From contig WGMI01000034.1 of NCBI GenBank assembly GCA_016125155.1, positions 1 to 63,219 on the forward strand: a stretch of 63,219 nucleotides of DNA, given 5' to 3'. The position numbers and the translations under genes were made by a program. Positions 17,445-26,638 of this stretch are shown here, piece by piece. Each line of letters starts with the position of its first letter. Within the stretch, counting starts at the first letter, position 1. The stretch is from a bacterium (GTDB lineage: Bacteria; Bacteroidota; Bacteroidia; Flavobacteriales; Schleiferiaceae). Under the pieces are notes generated by a model that saw nothing but the letters and a program-made list of their open reading frames with translations, did not search any database and was not told the origin of the DNA.

Positions 17445-17873
17445 TTAATTAGTAACAAATTTTTTAAGCATCTCTGAGTGATCATGCATTTCACTCTGAT
17501 AACCAGAGTAGGATCGCAATAATGTTATTAGAGATGAGTGCGTCCGTTCTACGCGATAAATTAAATCCAATAATCTAGAATTATAAAGAGACCCTGAACT
17601 TTCATAGTACTCAAGACAGGGAATAAGAAATTTATCCTTTGTTTTATGATAATCACTTGCCACAACATCTGCACTTTCCCAACATTGTTTCGTGTATTCT
17701 AAGACTTCTTTCGTTGATTCATCATTTTCTTGATTTATTTTTGAGAATTGGAGAAGAAGAAAATTCTGCATTTTAAGAAATCTTGGGTTGTATGCCTCGG
17801 ATTGTTTGACAATTTCAAGTGAAATGTATTCCTGATTTTGGTAAATAACATCAATCAAGCGTTTTAAAGTCAA
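17445..17873 (-). CDS. Hypothetical protein of an AT-rich two-gene island
   Basis: A 142-residue mostly helical protein (IDVIYQNQEYISLEIVKQSE; RTHSSLITLLRSYSGYQSEM) with no signal peptide and no motif I recognise. It starts with TTG at 17873, overlapping the stop of the upstream gene as TTGA, so translation is probably coupled. Codon use and base composition are strongly AT-rich, unlike the GC-rich core genes on either side, which suggests transfer. The two genes sit between the MITE-like copy B and rsgA. A paired membrane/cytoplasmic arrangement is common in defence and signalling modules, but no domain supports that here. Confidence 0.6.
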   Translation of the reverse strand: MTLKRLIDVIYQNQEYISLEIVKQSEAYNPRFLKMQNFLLLQFSKINQENDESTKEVLEYTKQCWESADVVASDYHKTKDKFLIPCLEYYESSGSLYNSRLLDLIYRVERTHSSLITLLRSYSGYQSEMHDHSEMLKKFVTN

Positions 17874-18277
17874 ATAGTTTGAGTAGAATTTCCGAAATGC
17901 TTCATTCTTATTTTTTTTTGATATGTAACAGCATTGAATAAATGAGTCCAGCCAAGACTCTGAATTACTTCGAAGTCAAAGTTGATTGTTGGAATTTTCG
18001 GAACTATTTCGCGTTCAGGATTGTCGCATTCTTTGATCCCATTATCTAATAATGCAATTAAGTCTTTAATTTTTATAATTGTCTGTTCAGTATGTATTTT
18101 AATTAACAATCTATGATCTCGGGCTTGTAGTCCTCTTTGAATCATAAAGCTGAAATATACCAATAAAAGGCTTAATGCGAAATTTAAAAAACCTTGATCT
18201 GTAATGAATTTGATGAAATCAAGAATCACTTGTAGTACCTTAATGCTTTCAAAGAATTCTGCCTTATAAAGGAACAC
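17870..18277 (-). CDS. Hypothetical membrane protein of an AT-rich two-gene island
   Basis: About 135 residues from a GTG at 18277. An amphipathic N-terminal segment is followed by one strong transmembrane helix (FLNFALSLLLVYFSFMIQ), then a basic cytoplasmic helix (RGLQARDHRLLIKIHTEQTI) and an acidic region. The open frame continues to a TTG at 18352, but that would overlap rsgA by 53 bases. An ATG at 18145 would remove the membrane helix. No RBS decides between them. AT-rich like its partner, with which it overlaps by 4 bases. No family recognised. Confidence 0.5.
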   Translation of the reverse strand: MFLYKAEFFESIKVLQVILDFIKFITDQGFLNFALSLLLVYFSFMIQRGLQARDHRLLIKIHTEQTIIKIKDLIALLDNGIKECDNPEREIVPKIPTINFDFEVIQSLGWTHLFNAVTYQKKIRMKHFGNSTQTI

Positions 18278-18299
18278 AATACGTATTATTGTTGACTTT

Positions 18300-19253
18300 A
18301 TGAAGGGAAAGGTAGTAAGAGTCACGGGTAAGTGGACACGGTTAAGGTACAATAATTCGGATTACATTGATTGTCTGCTATCTGGACAATTGCGTTTAGA
18401 AAATTATCGCACCACGAGCCCCTTGGCGGCCGGAGACGAGGTGGAATTCGAAATCCGCGATGGACAGGGTTGGATTGTGGACCGCGCAGAGCGGCGTAAC
18501 TACATCATTCGGCGTTCGGTGAATCTGAGCAAAGAAGCCCACGTGATTGCGGCCAACTTGGACCAAAGCGTCTTGGTGGTCAGTTTGGCGCCTCCGCGAA
18601 CCTTGTATGGTTTTATCGATCGTTTTTTGGCGACCTCGGAGGCCTATTCGATTCCGAGTGCGTTGGTGGTGAACAAGATGGACTTGTATGATGAGTCTCG
18701 AGATGCCGACGAATGGGCCTATTTAAAAGCGGTCTATGAGGGCATTGGATATCCTGTTTTGCCCGTCAGTGCGGTGACGGGCGCGGGGATGGACGCCTTG
18801 AGGGCCTTGCTTCGGGACAAGGTCAGTTTGATGAGCGGCAATTCGGGCGTGGGCAAGTCGAGTATGATCAACGCTCTCGACCCCGAATTGCACCTGAGGA
18901 CGGGGGCGCTGAGCTCGGCGCATTCCAAGGGTCAGCATACGACCACCTTTGCGGAGTTGTTCGAATTGCGCGATGCACAAGGGGTTTGGGCGGAAATTAT
19001 CGATACGCCTGGGGTGAAGAGCTTTGGCTTGGTCGATATGGAGGCTGCGCAAATGGGGCATTATTTCCCTGAAATTTTTACCCTGTCGGCCGAGTGTCGG
19101 TTTCACAATTGTGTGCATCGGGAGGAGCCGGGTTGTGCAGTGCTGAATGCATTGGAAAACAATGGATTGGCTCCTACTCGTTATGAAAGTTATGTGCGCA
19201 TGATGGACGGGGTCGAAGATGAAAGTCCTTACCGACACGACGAACGCGGATGA
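18300..19253 (+). CDS. rsgA: Ribosome small-subunit-dependent GTPase A
   Basis: A 317-residue circularly permuted GTPase that checks late 30S maturation. An N-terminal OB-fold (MKGKVVRVTGKWTRLRYNN) is followed by the G motifs in permuted order: NKMDLYDE (G4), SGNSGVGKSSMINAL (G1) and DTPGVKSFG (G3). Then comes a C-terminal zinc knuckle (CRFHNCVHREEPGC). The first ~37 codons are AT-rich and use codons such as TTA, AGG and AGA, while the rest is GC-rich like neighbouring genes. This places a composition boundary inside the gene near 18410. The stop overlaps the dtd start as ATGA. Confidence 0.95.
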   Translation: MKGKVVRVTGKWTRLRYNNSDYIDCLLSGQLRLENYRTTSPLAAGDEVEFEIRDGQGWIVDRAERRNYIIRRSVNLSKEAHVIAANLDQSVLVVSLAPPRTLYGFIDRFLATSEAYSIPSALVVNKMDLYDESRDADEWAYLKAVYEGIGYPVLPVSAVTGAGMDALRALLRDKVSLMSGNSGVGKSSMINALDPELHLRTGALSSAHSKGQHTTTFAELFELRDAQGVWAEIIDTPGVKSFGLVDMEAAQMGHYFPEIFTLSAECRFHNCVHREEPGCAVLNALENNGLAPTRYESYVRMMDGVEDESPYRHDERG

Positions 19254-19687
19254 GGGCGCTGGTGCAACGAGTGGCTCGGGCCGAAGTACGCGTAGAGGGG
19301 CGTTCGGTGGGTCACATTGAAAAGGGTTTGCTGGTCTTGATCGGTTTTGGGAAGGGCGATCGGGAAGAGCATTTGCCGAAAATGGCGGACAAATTGAGCG
19401 CGCTCCGCATTTTTCCGGATGCCGAAGGCAAGATGAATCTCGACGTGCGGGACGCGGAGGGGCAGGTACTGCTGGTCTCTCAGTTTACGCTCTACGGCGA
19501 TGTGCGCAAAGGCAACCGACCGAGTTTTGTGGAGGCGGCCGATCCGGGCGAGGCCGAGGGATGGTACACTAGGCTCGGAAGGCTATTGAATGAGCGCGGT
19601 CTGGTGGTGGAGTACGGTCGTTTCGGGGCGGCGATGGAGGTCGAGTTGGTCAACGACGGTCCGGTGACGCTGATGATCGAACTTTAA
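19250..19687 (+). CDS. dtd: D-aminoacyl-tRNA deacylase
   Basis: A 145-residue DTD that hydrolyses D-aminoacyl-tRNA and prevents D-amino acids entering proteins. It begins MRALVQRVARAEVRVEGRSV, typical of the family, with the SQFTLYGDVRKGNRPSF motif and the C-terminal NDGPVTLMIEL (the cross-subunit Gly-x-Pro-type motif lies here as GPVT). The length is normal. Translation is coupled to rsgA through a 4-base overlap. Confidence 0.96.
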   Translation: MRALVQRVARAEVRVEGRSVGHIEKGLLVLIGFGKGDREEHLPKMADKLSALRIFPDAEGKMNLDVRDAEGQVLLVSQFTLYGDVRKGNRPSFVEAADPGEAEGWYTRLGRLLNERGLVVEYGRFGAAMEVELVNDGPVTLMIEL

Positions 19688-19710
19688 CCCTGCCATCCAA
19701 ACGCATCGTA

Positions 19711-20052
19711 ATGAATCCAGAAGCCCCGATTTCCCAGCTCCAAAACGAAGTAGATCAATGGATTCGCACCTTCGGGGTGCGCTATTTCAACGAATTGACC
19801 AATATGGCTCAGCTTACCGAGGAGGTGGGCGAGGTGGCGCGCATCATCGCGCGTCGGTATGGGGAACAAAGCGAGAAGGAGAGCGACAAGAACAAAGATT
19901 TGGGCGAGGAATTGGCCGATGTGCTGTTCGTGCTGCTCTGCTTGGCGAATCAAACGGGGACCGACCTCGACGCGGCCTTTAACCGGCGCATGGTGGCCAA
20001 AGGCATTCGCGACAAGGACCGGCATGCGAACAACGAGAAGTTGAAGGGATAG
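19711..20052 (+). CDS. MazG-like nucleotide pyrophosphohydrolase
   Basis: A 113-residue single-domain all-alpha NTP pyrophosphatase. The metal-binding motifs are visible as LTEEVGEVARIIARRYGE and DLGEELADVLFVLLCLAN (ExxE and ExxD). It is expected to hydrolyse a nucleoside triphosphate to the monophosphate for pool sanitation. Related short MazG-like proteins are often found in Bacteroidota next to dtd. It lies 23 bases after dtd and ends with TAG. The exact substrate is unknown. Confidence 0.88.
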   Translation: MNPEAPISQLQNEVDQWIRTFGVRYFNELTNMAQLTEEVGEVARIIARRYGEQSEKESDKNKDLGEELADVLFVLLCLANQTGTDLDAAFNRRMVAKGIRDKDRHANNEKLKG

Positions 20053-20055
20053 GAG

Positions 20056-20331
20056 TCAGCGATCATAGTGAAAGCGGCACTGGATTACGGTGCATTGTTG
20101 GTCGACTCCTCGGGTGCCACTGATGCGATAAACAAGTGGATGTTCGTCGCTGATCCGCCTCGACCAAAGACCTTTGAGTCCGAATTTTAAGGGTTCGGGT
20201 TTCCCGATGCCTTTGAAGGGATCGCGGGCAATCGCTTTGAGCAATTCCTTGATTTTCACAACGGTCTCAAGGTCGTTTTCGAGCCAAAACGAAAAGTCTT
20301 CCCAGGCCATTTCGGTGAATTCGATCCGCAT
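20056..20331 (-). CDS. yoeB: Toxin of a YefM-YoeB type toxin-antitoxin pair
   Basis: A 91-residue RelE-superfamily ribosome-dependent mRNA interferase. Recognisable segments are the N-terminal helix (WEDFSFWLENDLETVVKIKE), GIGKPEPLKFGLKGLWSRRI, DEHPLVYRI and the C-terminal CRFHYDR. YoeB uses a Glu, Arg and a C-terminal His-Tyr; E, RR and HY are present. The gene follows the antitoxin by 21 bases, the usual order. It ends 3 bases from the convergent mazG-like stop. Confidence 0.9.
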   Translation of the reverse strand: MRIEFTEMAWEDFSFWLENDLETVVKIKELLKAIARDPFKGIGKPEPLKFGLKGLWSRRISDEHPLVYRISGTRGVDQQCTVIQCRFHYDR

Positions 20332-20352
20332 CGAAATCCGGCTAGCGGGGGG

Positions 20353-20616
20353 TTAGATCGACTCGGTTTGGGGCTCGAACGTCCGGGTTTTGCCCTCAGC
20401 ACTCTGACGGAGCGAGGCTTCTAGCCGATATCGGTTGGCTTCAGTCGAGAGCAAGTACTCGGTTTCCTTCAGGGCGTTGTATTCTTGAATCGACATGATG
20501 ACCACAGCTTCTTCTTCCCGATTGCGCGGCACCACGAGGATGTCCAACGACTGGGTAACATAGTCGAAGTACGCTTTCATTTCCTTGCGGAGGGTGGAGA
20601 TGGAGATGGCTTTCAC
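20353..20616 (-). CDS. yefM: Antitoxin of a YefM-YoeB type pair
   Basis: An 87-residue Phd/YefM-family antitoxin. The N-terminal DNA-binding domain (MKAISISTLRKEMKAYFDYV; EEEAVVIMSIQEYNALKETE) folds as Phd, and the C-terminal tail (LRQSAEGKTRTFEPQTESI) is the flexible toxin-binding region. It should bind YoeB and repress its own promoter. Upstream lie a consensus -7 box and three GTAC sites spaced by 12 bp, matching the spacing of YefM sites in E. coli. Confidence 0.92.
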   Translation of the reverse strand: MKAISISTLRKEMKAYFDYVTQSLDILVVPRNREEEAVVIMSIQEYNALKETEYLLSTEANRYRLEASLRQSAEGKTRTFEPQTESI

Positions 20617-20632
20617 GGGTACAACTCGAGGT

Positions 20633-20676
20633 CAAAGATACGAATTTAGTACGTTGGGTTGTACGTTGAGCTGTAC
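20633..20676 (-). promoter_or_regulatory. yefM-yoeB promoter with 12-bp-phased GTAC operator
   Basis: The -7 box TATCTTTG (minus strand, 20640-20633) ends 16 bases before the antitoxin ATG. Just upstream of it, GTAC cores occur at 20649-20652, 20661-20664 and 20673-20676, exactly 12 bp apart; a fourth GTAC lies at 20619-20622. The E. coli YefM operator has TGTACA cores 12 bp apart, so this is probably the autoregulatory operator. Confidence 0.6.
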
Positions 20677-20680
20677 GCGA

Positions 20681-20849
20681 AAGTGCGTATAGGATTGCAG
20701 TGCGGTGTCGTGAACTCTTTAAAAAGACAATTGTGCCCTGCGGGCTCCAGGCGATACTCCGACCTGGCTTCAGCGAGTTTCCTCCGAAATAGTCGTCACT
20801 CGCTGAAAGCGAGCGACCGGGACGCTTTTTCTTTGAGTGGCGGGGATAC
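20681..20849 (+). other. Gene-free stretch with an inverted repeat
   Basis: No credible gene is seen between the toxin-antitoxin promoter and the atpC terminator. It contains an inverted repeat TTCAGCGAG (20769-20777) / CTCGCTGAA (20802-20810) and an overlapping small hairpin CTCGCT-GAA-AGCGAG. Purpose unknown. Confidence 0.4.
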
Positions 20850-20876
20850 AAAAAACCCCCGTCCGTGGACGAGGGT
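20850..20876 (-). terminator. Terminator of the atpD-atpC operon
   Basis: Stem ACCCCCGTCC (20855-20864) / GGACGAGGGT (20867-20876) with a 2-base loop and one G-U pair, followed on the minus strand by six T (20855-20850). It is 22 bases beyond the atpC stop. Confidence 0.85.
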
Positions 20877-20898
20877 CTATTCCGGTGTTTGGCTGCGT

Positions 20899-21183
20899 TT
20901 AGCTCACCAAAACAATGGCTTTGTTGGCGTTCATTTCGACCACTCCGCCTTTGATGTCGAGAAAGAGCAGTTTGCCTTCTGAAACCAGTTGGGCAGGGGT
21001 GTTTTCGCCCCGAACAAAGGCCTGATCCAGTTCCACTTTGATCCGTCCGCTGCCGAGGGCGGCGATGAGGGGGGCGTGGTCGTCGAGCATCTGGAACAAA
21101 CCGTCCTTGCCGGGCAACTGCACCGCCTTGGCCTGGCCTTCAAAAATGCGCCGTTCGGGCGTGATGATCTCCAATTCCATCAT
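20899..21183 (-). CDS. atpC: ATP synthase F1 epsilon subunit
   Basis: A 94-residue epsilon subunit, comprising only the N-terminal beta-sandwich domain (MELEIITPERRIFEGQAKAV; LPGKDGLFQMLDDHAPLIAA). It lacks the C-terminal two-helix inhibitory domain found in E. coli epsilon, as is usual for short Bacteroidota forms. It connects the rotor to F1. Two adjacent Met codons (21183 and 21180) are equally possible starts. It follows atpD by 8 bases. Confidence 0.93.
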   Translation of the reverse strand: MMELEIITPERRIFEGQAKAVQLPGKDGLFQMLDDHAPLIAALGSGRIKVELDQAFVRGENTPAQLVSEGKLLFLDIKGGVVEMNANKAIVLVS

Positions 21184-21191
21184 ACTACAGA

Positions 21192-22947
<1,756 letters not shown>

Positions 22948-22950
22948 TCG

Positions 22951-25743
22951 ATGTGGGTCGATGGTATAGACATCGTCCATATCGCCGAAATTGCGCCTCC
23001 CCAACCCCCCACCGTGACTGACCCGCACAGCGCCCTTCGCTCGTTGATCCGCTCCATAGGCCCGCAAGGCGCCTTGGCCATCCTCGCTCAAGGCCACCAC
23101 GCCATCCGCCTCTGGAGAGAAGAGTCTGGACGACGACCCCGAACGGAATTCGCTTCGCCCCCAACACCCTCGCCCCCAACACCCTCATCCCCGCCCAAAC
23201 TCCTCCTGCTCGGCTGGGACGCCGCCGATTGGCGCATCATCAACCCCTTATTGCTCCGCGGGGCGATGCCCGCACTACAAAAGCTCATCGAGCAAGGAAC
23301 CCGCGGCTCGATCGCCACCCTGACCCCCCCTCTTTCGCCCATTCTGTGGACCTCGATCGCCACGGGCAAGCGCGCTTGGCAGCACGGCGTCGGGGGTTTT
23401 GTTGAAGCCGACCCCGACGGACCCGGACTCCGCCCCATCCGATCGCATGCACGCCGCGTCAAAGCCTTGTGGAACATCCTGCAACACAAAGGGATCAAAA
23501 GCCATGTCGTGGGTTGGTGGCCCAGCCATCCCGCCGACCCCCTCCCAGAGGGCGCTATGGTGTCCAATTTCTTTCAAAAAGAAAGCCCAGACCCCGCTCA
23601 GTGGCCTTTGCCTGAGGGTGCGGTTCATCCGCCTCAATGGGCCGCGGCGCTGGCCGAACTGCGCGTCCACCCGTCCGAGATCAGCCTCGGCATGATCTTG
23701 CCCTTTGTACCCACGGCCCAACCCGAAGACCTGCGCACCGATCCGGTGGTCCAAAACGTCGCCCGATTCCTCGCCCATTGTGCCAGCATTCAGAGCGCGG
23801 CCACCTTTTTGCTCGAACAGGGCGGAAGCGATTTGAGCGCCTTCTACTTCGATGCCATCGACCACTTTAGCCATTTGGCGATGCGCTATCACCCCCCCCG
23901 GCTGGACGGCATCGACGAGGCCAAATACGAGAAATACAAAGGCATTGTAGAAGGAGCATATCGGTTTCACGATATGATGCTCGAAGCCCTCCTCTTGAAA
24001 ATCGGCCCCGAAACCCCAGTGCTTTTGCTGTCCGACCACGGATTCCGGAGCGAAGCCAACCGACCCCGCCGATTGCCGAAAGAACCCGCGGCCCCCATGC
24101 ACGAGCACCGAACCTATGGCATCCTGCTCGGCAGCCGAGGACCCTTTGCCCGAGGGCAAACCCTATTTGGAGCACGTCTTCTCGACATCTGCCCCACCGT
24201 GTTGCATTTTTTCGACCTGCCTGTGGGCGAAGACATGGAAGGCCGGGTGTTGATGGAGCTCTTTGCCCCGGGCCAACTTAGAGAGGCGCCCCGTAGCATC
24301 CCGAGTTGGGAAGCCGTAGAAGGAGAATGTGGGATGCATTCCCCTTTGGCTCCAGCCTCCCCCCATAGCCCCACCGAGAGCCTCGGCATGCAACAACTCG
24401 TCGAGCTCGGCTACATCGAAGCGGTGCCCGAAGGCGGGGCCGAAGCGCACCGCGAGCATATGCTCCGCGAAAACCGCTACAACTTAGCGCTGACCCTGCT
24501 CGATGCGGGCCGGTTTGCGGAGGCCCTGCCCGAATTCGAACAATTGGTCGAAGAAGATCCCAAGGCTGTGCGGTATTGGGAGCGCCTCATCAAAGCGCTC
24601 TTGGCCATGGGGCAGCCGCGCAAAGCCCGCGAAGCCCTTGGAAAGGCCGCACAGTCTGGTCTCAACCTCGAAGGACCCCGGCTCTCGGTTTTGGGCGTTT
24701 TGGTCGATTTGGGCCTCAGACAATTCGACCAGGCCGAACTGCGCCTGGCTAAATTAACCCGAGACCATCCGCACGACGCCCTGCTCCTCGAACAGTTGGC
24801 CCGGATCTCGGTAGGTCGCAGGCGTTGGGATCAGGCACTCGAGCATTACGAAGCCGTGTTGCGCATCGATCCGGACGAGGTCCGCGGGCTCAACGGCAAG
24901 GCGAATTGTCTGATGGAACTCGGCCGGTTCGAGGAGGCGCTGGATCCCTTGTTCGATTCGGTCGAACGGCATTTTCGGCAACCCCGGGTTCACCATTGGA
25001 TCGGTACAACTCTGCGCCGGTTGAACAAGCCACGCGAGGCCTTGTCGGCTTTGCGTCTCGCGCATCAATTGCGCCCCGGCGATCTCGGCATCCTCGAATC
25101 CCTCGTATCCTTAGGTCGGGAACTGGGCGTTGAGACTGAAATGGAGGTTTGGGAAAAGGCCTTGGAGACCTTGCGCCTACCGCCCGTGGTGGTGGTGAGC
25201 GGATGGCCGCGCTCGGGAACTTCATTGATGATGCAATTGCTTTCAGCCGCGGGCATGGAGGCCTATACCGACGAGGCCCGGTCTCCTGACGAGCACAATC
25301 CCCGGGGCTACTTCGAGCATTCCGCGGTCAAAAAGCTGCGCTACGACCGGAGTTGGACGCCCCAGGCACGCGGCAAGGTGGTCAAGGTGGTTTCGGCCCT
25401 GCTTCCAGAATTGCCCCTCACGGAGCGCTACAAAGTGATTTATCTACAGCGTCCGCTTTCCGAGGTATTGCTCTCCCAACAAAAAATGCTCGGAAAACGC
25501 ACCGACCGATTGTTGCGCGACTATCCGCTGGCTTTGGCCAATGCGCTGACCCAGCAACAAGAGCGCGCCTTGCACTGGGCGAGACGCCACCCTCAGGTGG
25601 AATTGCTCGAAGTCCCCCTCGAAGCCTTGTACGGGTGCGAACCCGATTGGGTAGAGACCTTGTCCGAATTTACCGGAGTGGCATTCGACCCAGACCACTT
25701 CTGGGACCCATTGGATGCCGACCTGCGCCGAGTCAAGCTCTAA
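22951..25743 (+). CDS. Alkaline-phosphatase-fold phosphodiesterase / TPR / sulfotransferase fusion
   Basis: A ~930-residue protein without a signal peptide. Residues ~85-400 form a type I phosphodiesterase/nucleotide pyrophosphatase-like domain of the alkaline phosphatase superfamily: LLLLGWDAADWR (metal Asp), PPLSPILWTSIATGKRAWQH (nucleophile region), DAIDHFSH and LLLSDHGFRSE (metal Asp/His). Residues ~500-720 are TPR repeats (YNLALTLLDAGRFAEALPEF; WDQALEHYEAVLRIDPDEVR). Residues ~745-930 are a sulfotransferase-like domain with the PAPS-binding loop VVVSGWPRSGTSLMMQLL and a later RDYPLALANAL region. All three are in one frame with no stop. The start is uncertain: ATG 22951 avoids coding through the 13-bp repeat; a GTG 63 bases later would start TDPHSALRS. 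A sulfate/phosphate ester modifier is inferred; the substrate is unknown. Confidence 0.8.
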   Translation: MWVDGIDIVHIAEIAPPQPPTVTDPHSALRSLIRSIGPQGALAILAQGHHAIRLWREESGRRPRTEFASPPTPSPPTPSSPPKLLLLGWDAADWRIINPLLLRGAMPALQKLIEQGTRGSIATLTPPLSPILWTSIATGKRAWQHGVGGFVEADPDGPGLRPIRSHARRVKALWNILQHKGIKSHVVGWWPSHPADPLPEGAMVSNFFQKESPDPAQWPLPEGAVHPPQWAAALAELRVHPSEISLGMILPFVPTAQPEDLRTDPVVQNVARFLAHCASIQSAATFLLEQGGSDLSAFYFDAIDHFSHLAMRYHPPRLDGIDEAKYEKYKGIVEGAYRFHDMMLEALLLKIGPETPVLLLSDHGFRSEANRPRRLPKEPAAPMHEHRTYGILLGSRGPFARGQTLFGARLLDICPTVLHFFDLPVGEDMEGRVLMELFAPGQLREAPRSIPSWEAVEGECGMHSPLAPASPHSPTESLGMQQLVELGYIEAVPEGGAEAHREHMLRENRYNLALTLLDAGRFAEALPEFEQLVEEDPKAVRYWERLIKALLAMGQPRKAREALGKAAQSGLNLEGPRLSVLGVLVDLGLRQFDQAELRLAKLTRDHPHDALLLEQLARISVGRRRWDQALEHYEAVLRIDPDEVRGLNGKANCLMELGRFEEALDPLFDSVERHFRQPRVHHWIGTTLRRLNKPREALSALRLAHQLRPGDLGILESLVSLGRELGVETEMEVWEKALETLRLPPVVVVSGWPRSGTSLMMQLLSAAGMEAYTDEARSPDEHNPRGYFEHSAVKKLRYDRSWTPQARGKVVKVVSALLPELPLTERYKVIYLQRPLSEVLLSQQKMLGKRTDRLLRDYPLALANALTQQQERALHWARRHPQVELLEVPLEALYGCEPDWVETLSEFTGVAFDPDHFWDPLDADLRRVKL

Positions 25744-25750
25744 GCCGACG

Positions 25751-25758
25751 TATTTTTG
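25751..25758 (+). promoter_or_regulatory. -7 promoter box very close to a start codon
   Basis: TATTTTTG matches TAnnTTTG and ends only 4 bases before the ATG at 25763, so the transcript would be essentially leaderless. Confidence 0.45.
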
Positions 25759-25762
25759 GCCC

Positions 25763-26593
25763 ATGCAGAACAAAAAAGAATCGGAGCGCTGGGCTGCCTA
25801 TACCGCGGCTGCGGCGGGCCTACTGGGTGTAGAGGCCAACGCTCAGGTCCAATATGTCGATTTTGAGCCCGATTTGAATTTGGTCGGGCACCGGGAACAG
25901 CTTCGCATCGACGTGAACGGAGACGGCATCGAAGACTTTGTGCTGGTGACCGAAGACACCGCGTTGGCGGCGGGCAGTTTGTACTACGACATCGGTCGGT
26001 TGATCGGGGGAGGCTATGCCAATACAGCCAACGATATGATCGGCAGTTTTCCCGGTGCTTACGACTACGTAAGCCGTCTGGATCCCGGGGCATGGATTAG
26101 CCCCGATCGGAATTTTGTCAATGGGGGCACGTTTGCCTTTTCGGTCGACGGTCAGCATCCGTACAACGAGCCTTGGAATGGAGGGGTTGTCGATGGGTAT
26201 GTCGGGCTTCGGTTTGTGGTCGACGACAGTCTGCACTACGGTTGGATGCGGTTGGACGTCTCGGCCAACGGCAAGCAGGTGGTGGTCAAAGACGCGGCCT
26301 TCAACACGATTGCGGACAGCGGACTATATGCCGGCAGCATTTGGCTAAGCACCGAAGAACACGCTTTGCCTGCTTTGCGCTATGCGGGGGGCACTTTGAA
26401 GATTCCGTCCCACGAAGGTCCCGCTGTACAGTTGACGCTCTTTTCCGGAATGGGACAACAACTCGGACAATGGCTCCTGAATGGAGCCGAGTTCGAATTG
26501 GATCTCGGCGACCGTCCTCAGGGACTCTACGTGTTCCGGCTCAGCGAGCGGGATCGGCCAAAAAACAGCCGTCAGTTGGTGGTGATCCGCTGA
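25763..26593 (+). CDS. Secreted protein with a probable type IX sorting tail
   Basis: A 276-residue exported protein. The N-terminal region ends LLGVEANAQ, a signal-peptide cleavage site. The body contains RIDVNGDGIEDFVLV, a calcium-binding-like DxNxDGxxD motif, and GYVGLRFVVDDSLHYGWMRL. The C-terminus (DRPQGLYVFRLSERDR, then QLVVIR) resembles type A sorting domains of type IX secretion. A paralogue lies convergently downstream (26639-27475), sharing the VNGDG/DLDQDGTEDF motif and the HYGWxRLD motif. Surface or secreted; role unknown. Confidence 0.8.
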   Translation: MQNKKESERWAAYTAAAAGLLGVEANAQVQYVDFEPDLNLVGHREQLRIDVNGDGIEDFVLVTEDTALAAGSLYYDIGRLIGGGYANTANDMIGSFPGAYDYVSRLDPGAWISPDRNFVNGGTFAFSVDGQHPYNEPWNGGVVDGYVGLRFVVDDSLHYGWMRLDVSANGKQVVVKDAAFNTIADSGLYAGSIWLSTEEHALPALRYAGGTLKIPSHEGPAVQLTLFSGMGQQLGQWLLNGAEFELDLGDRPQGLYVFRLSERDRPKNSRQLVVIR

Positions 26594-26638
26594 GGATTAG
26601 TACTGAATGGGCAGAAATTCCGAGAAGATGGACTTGGG

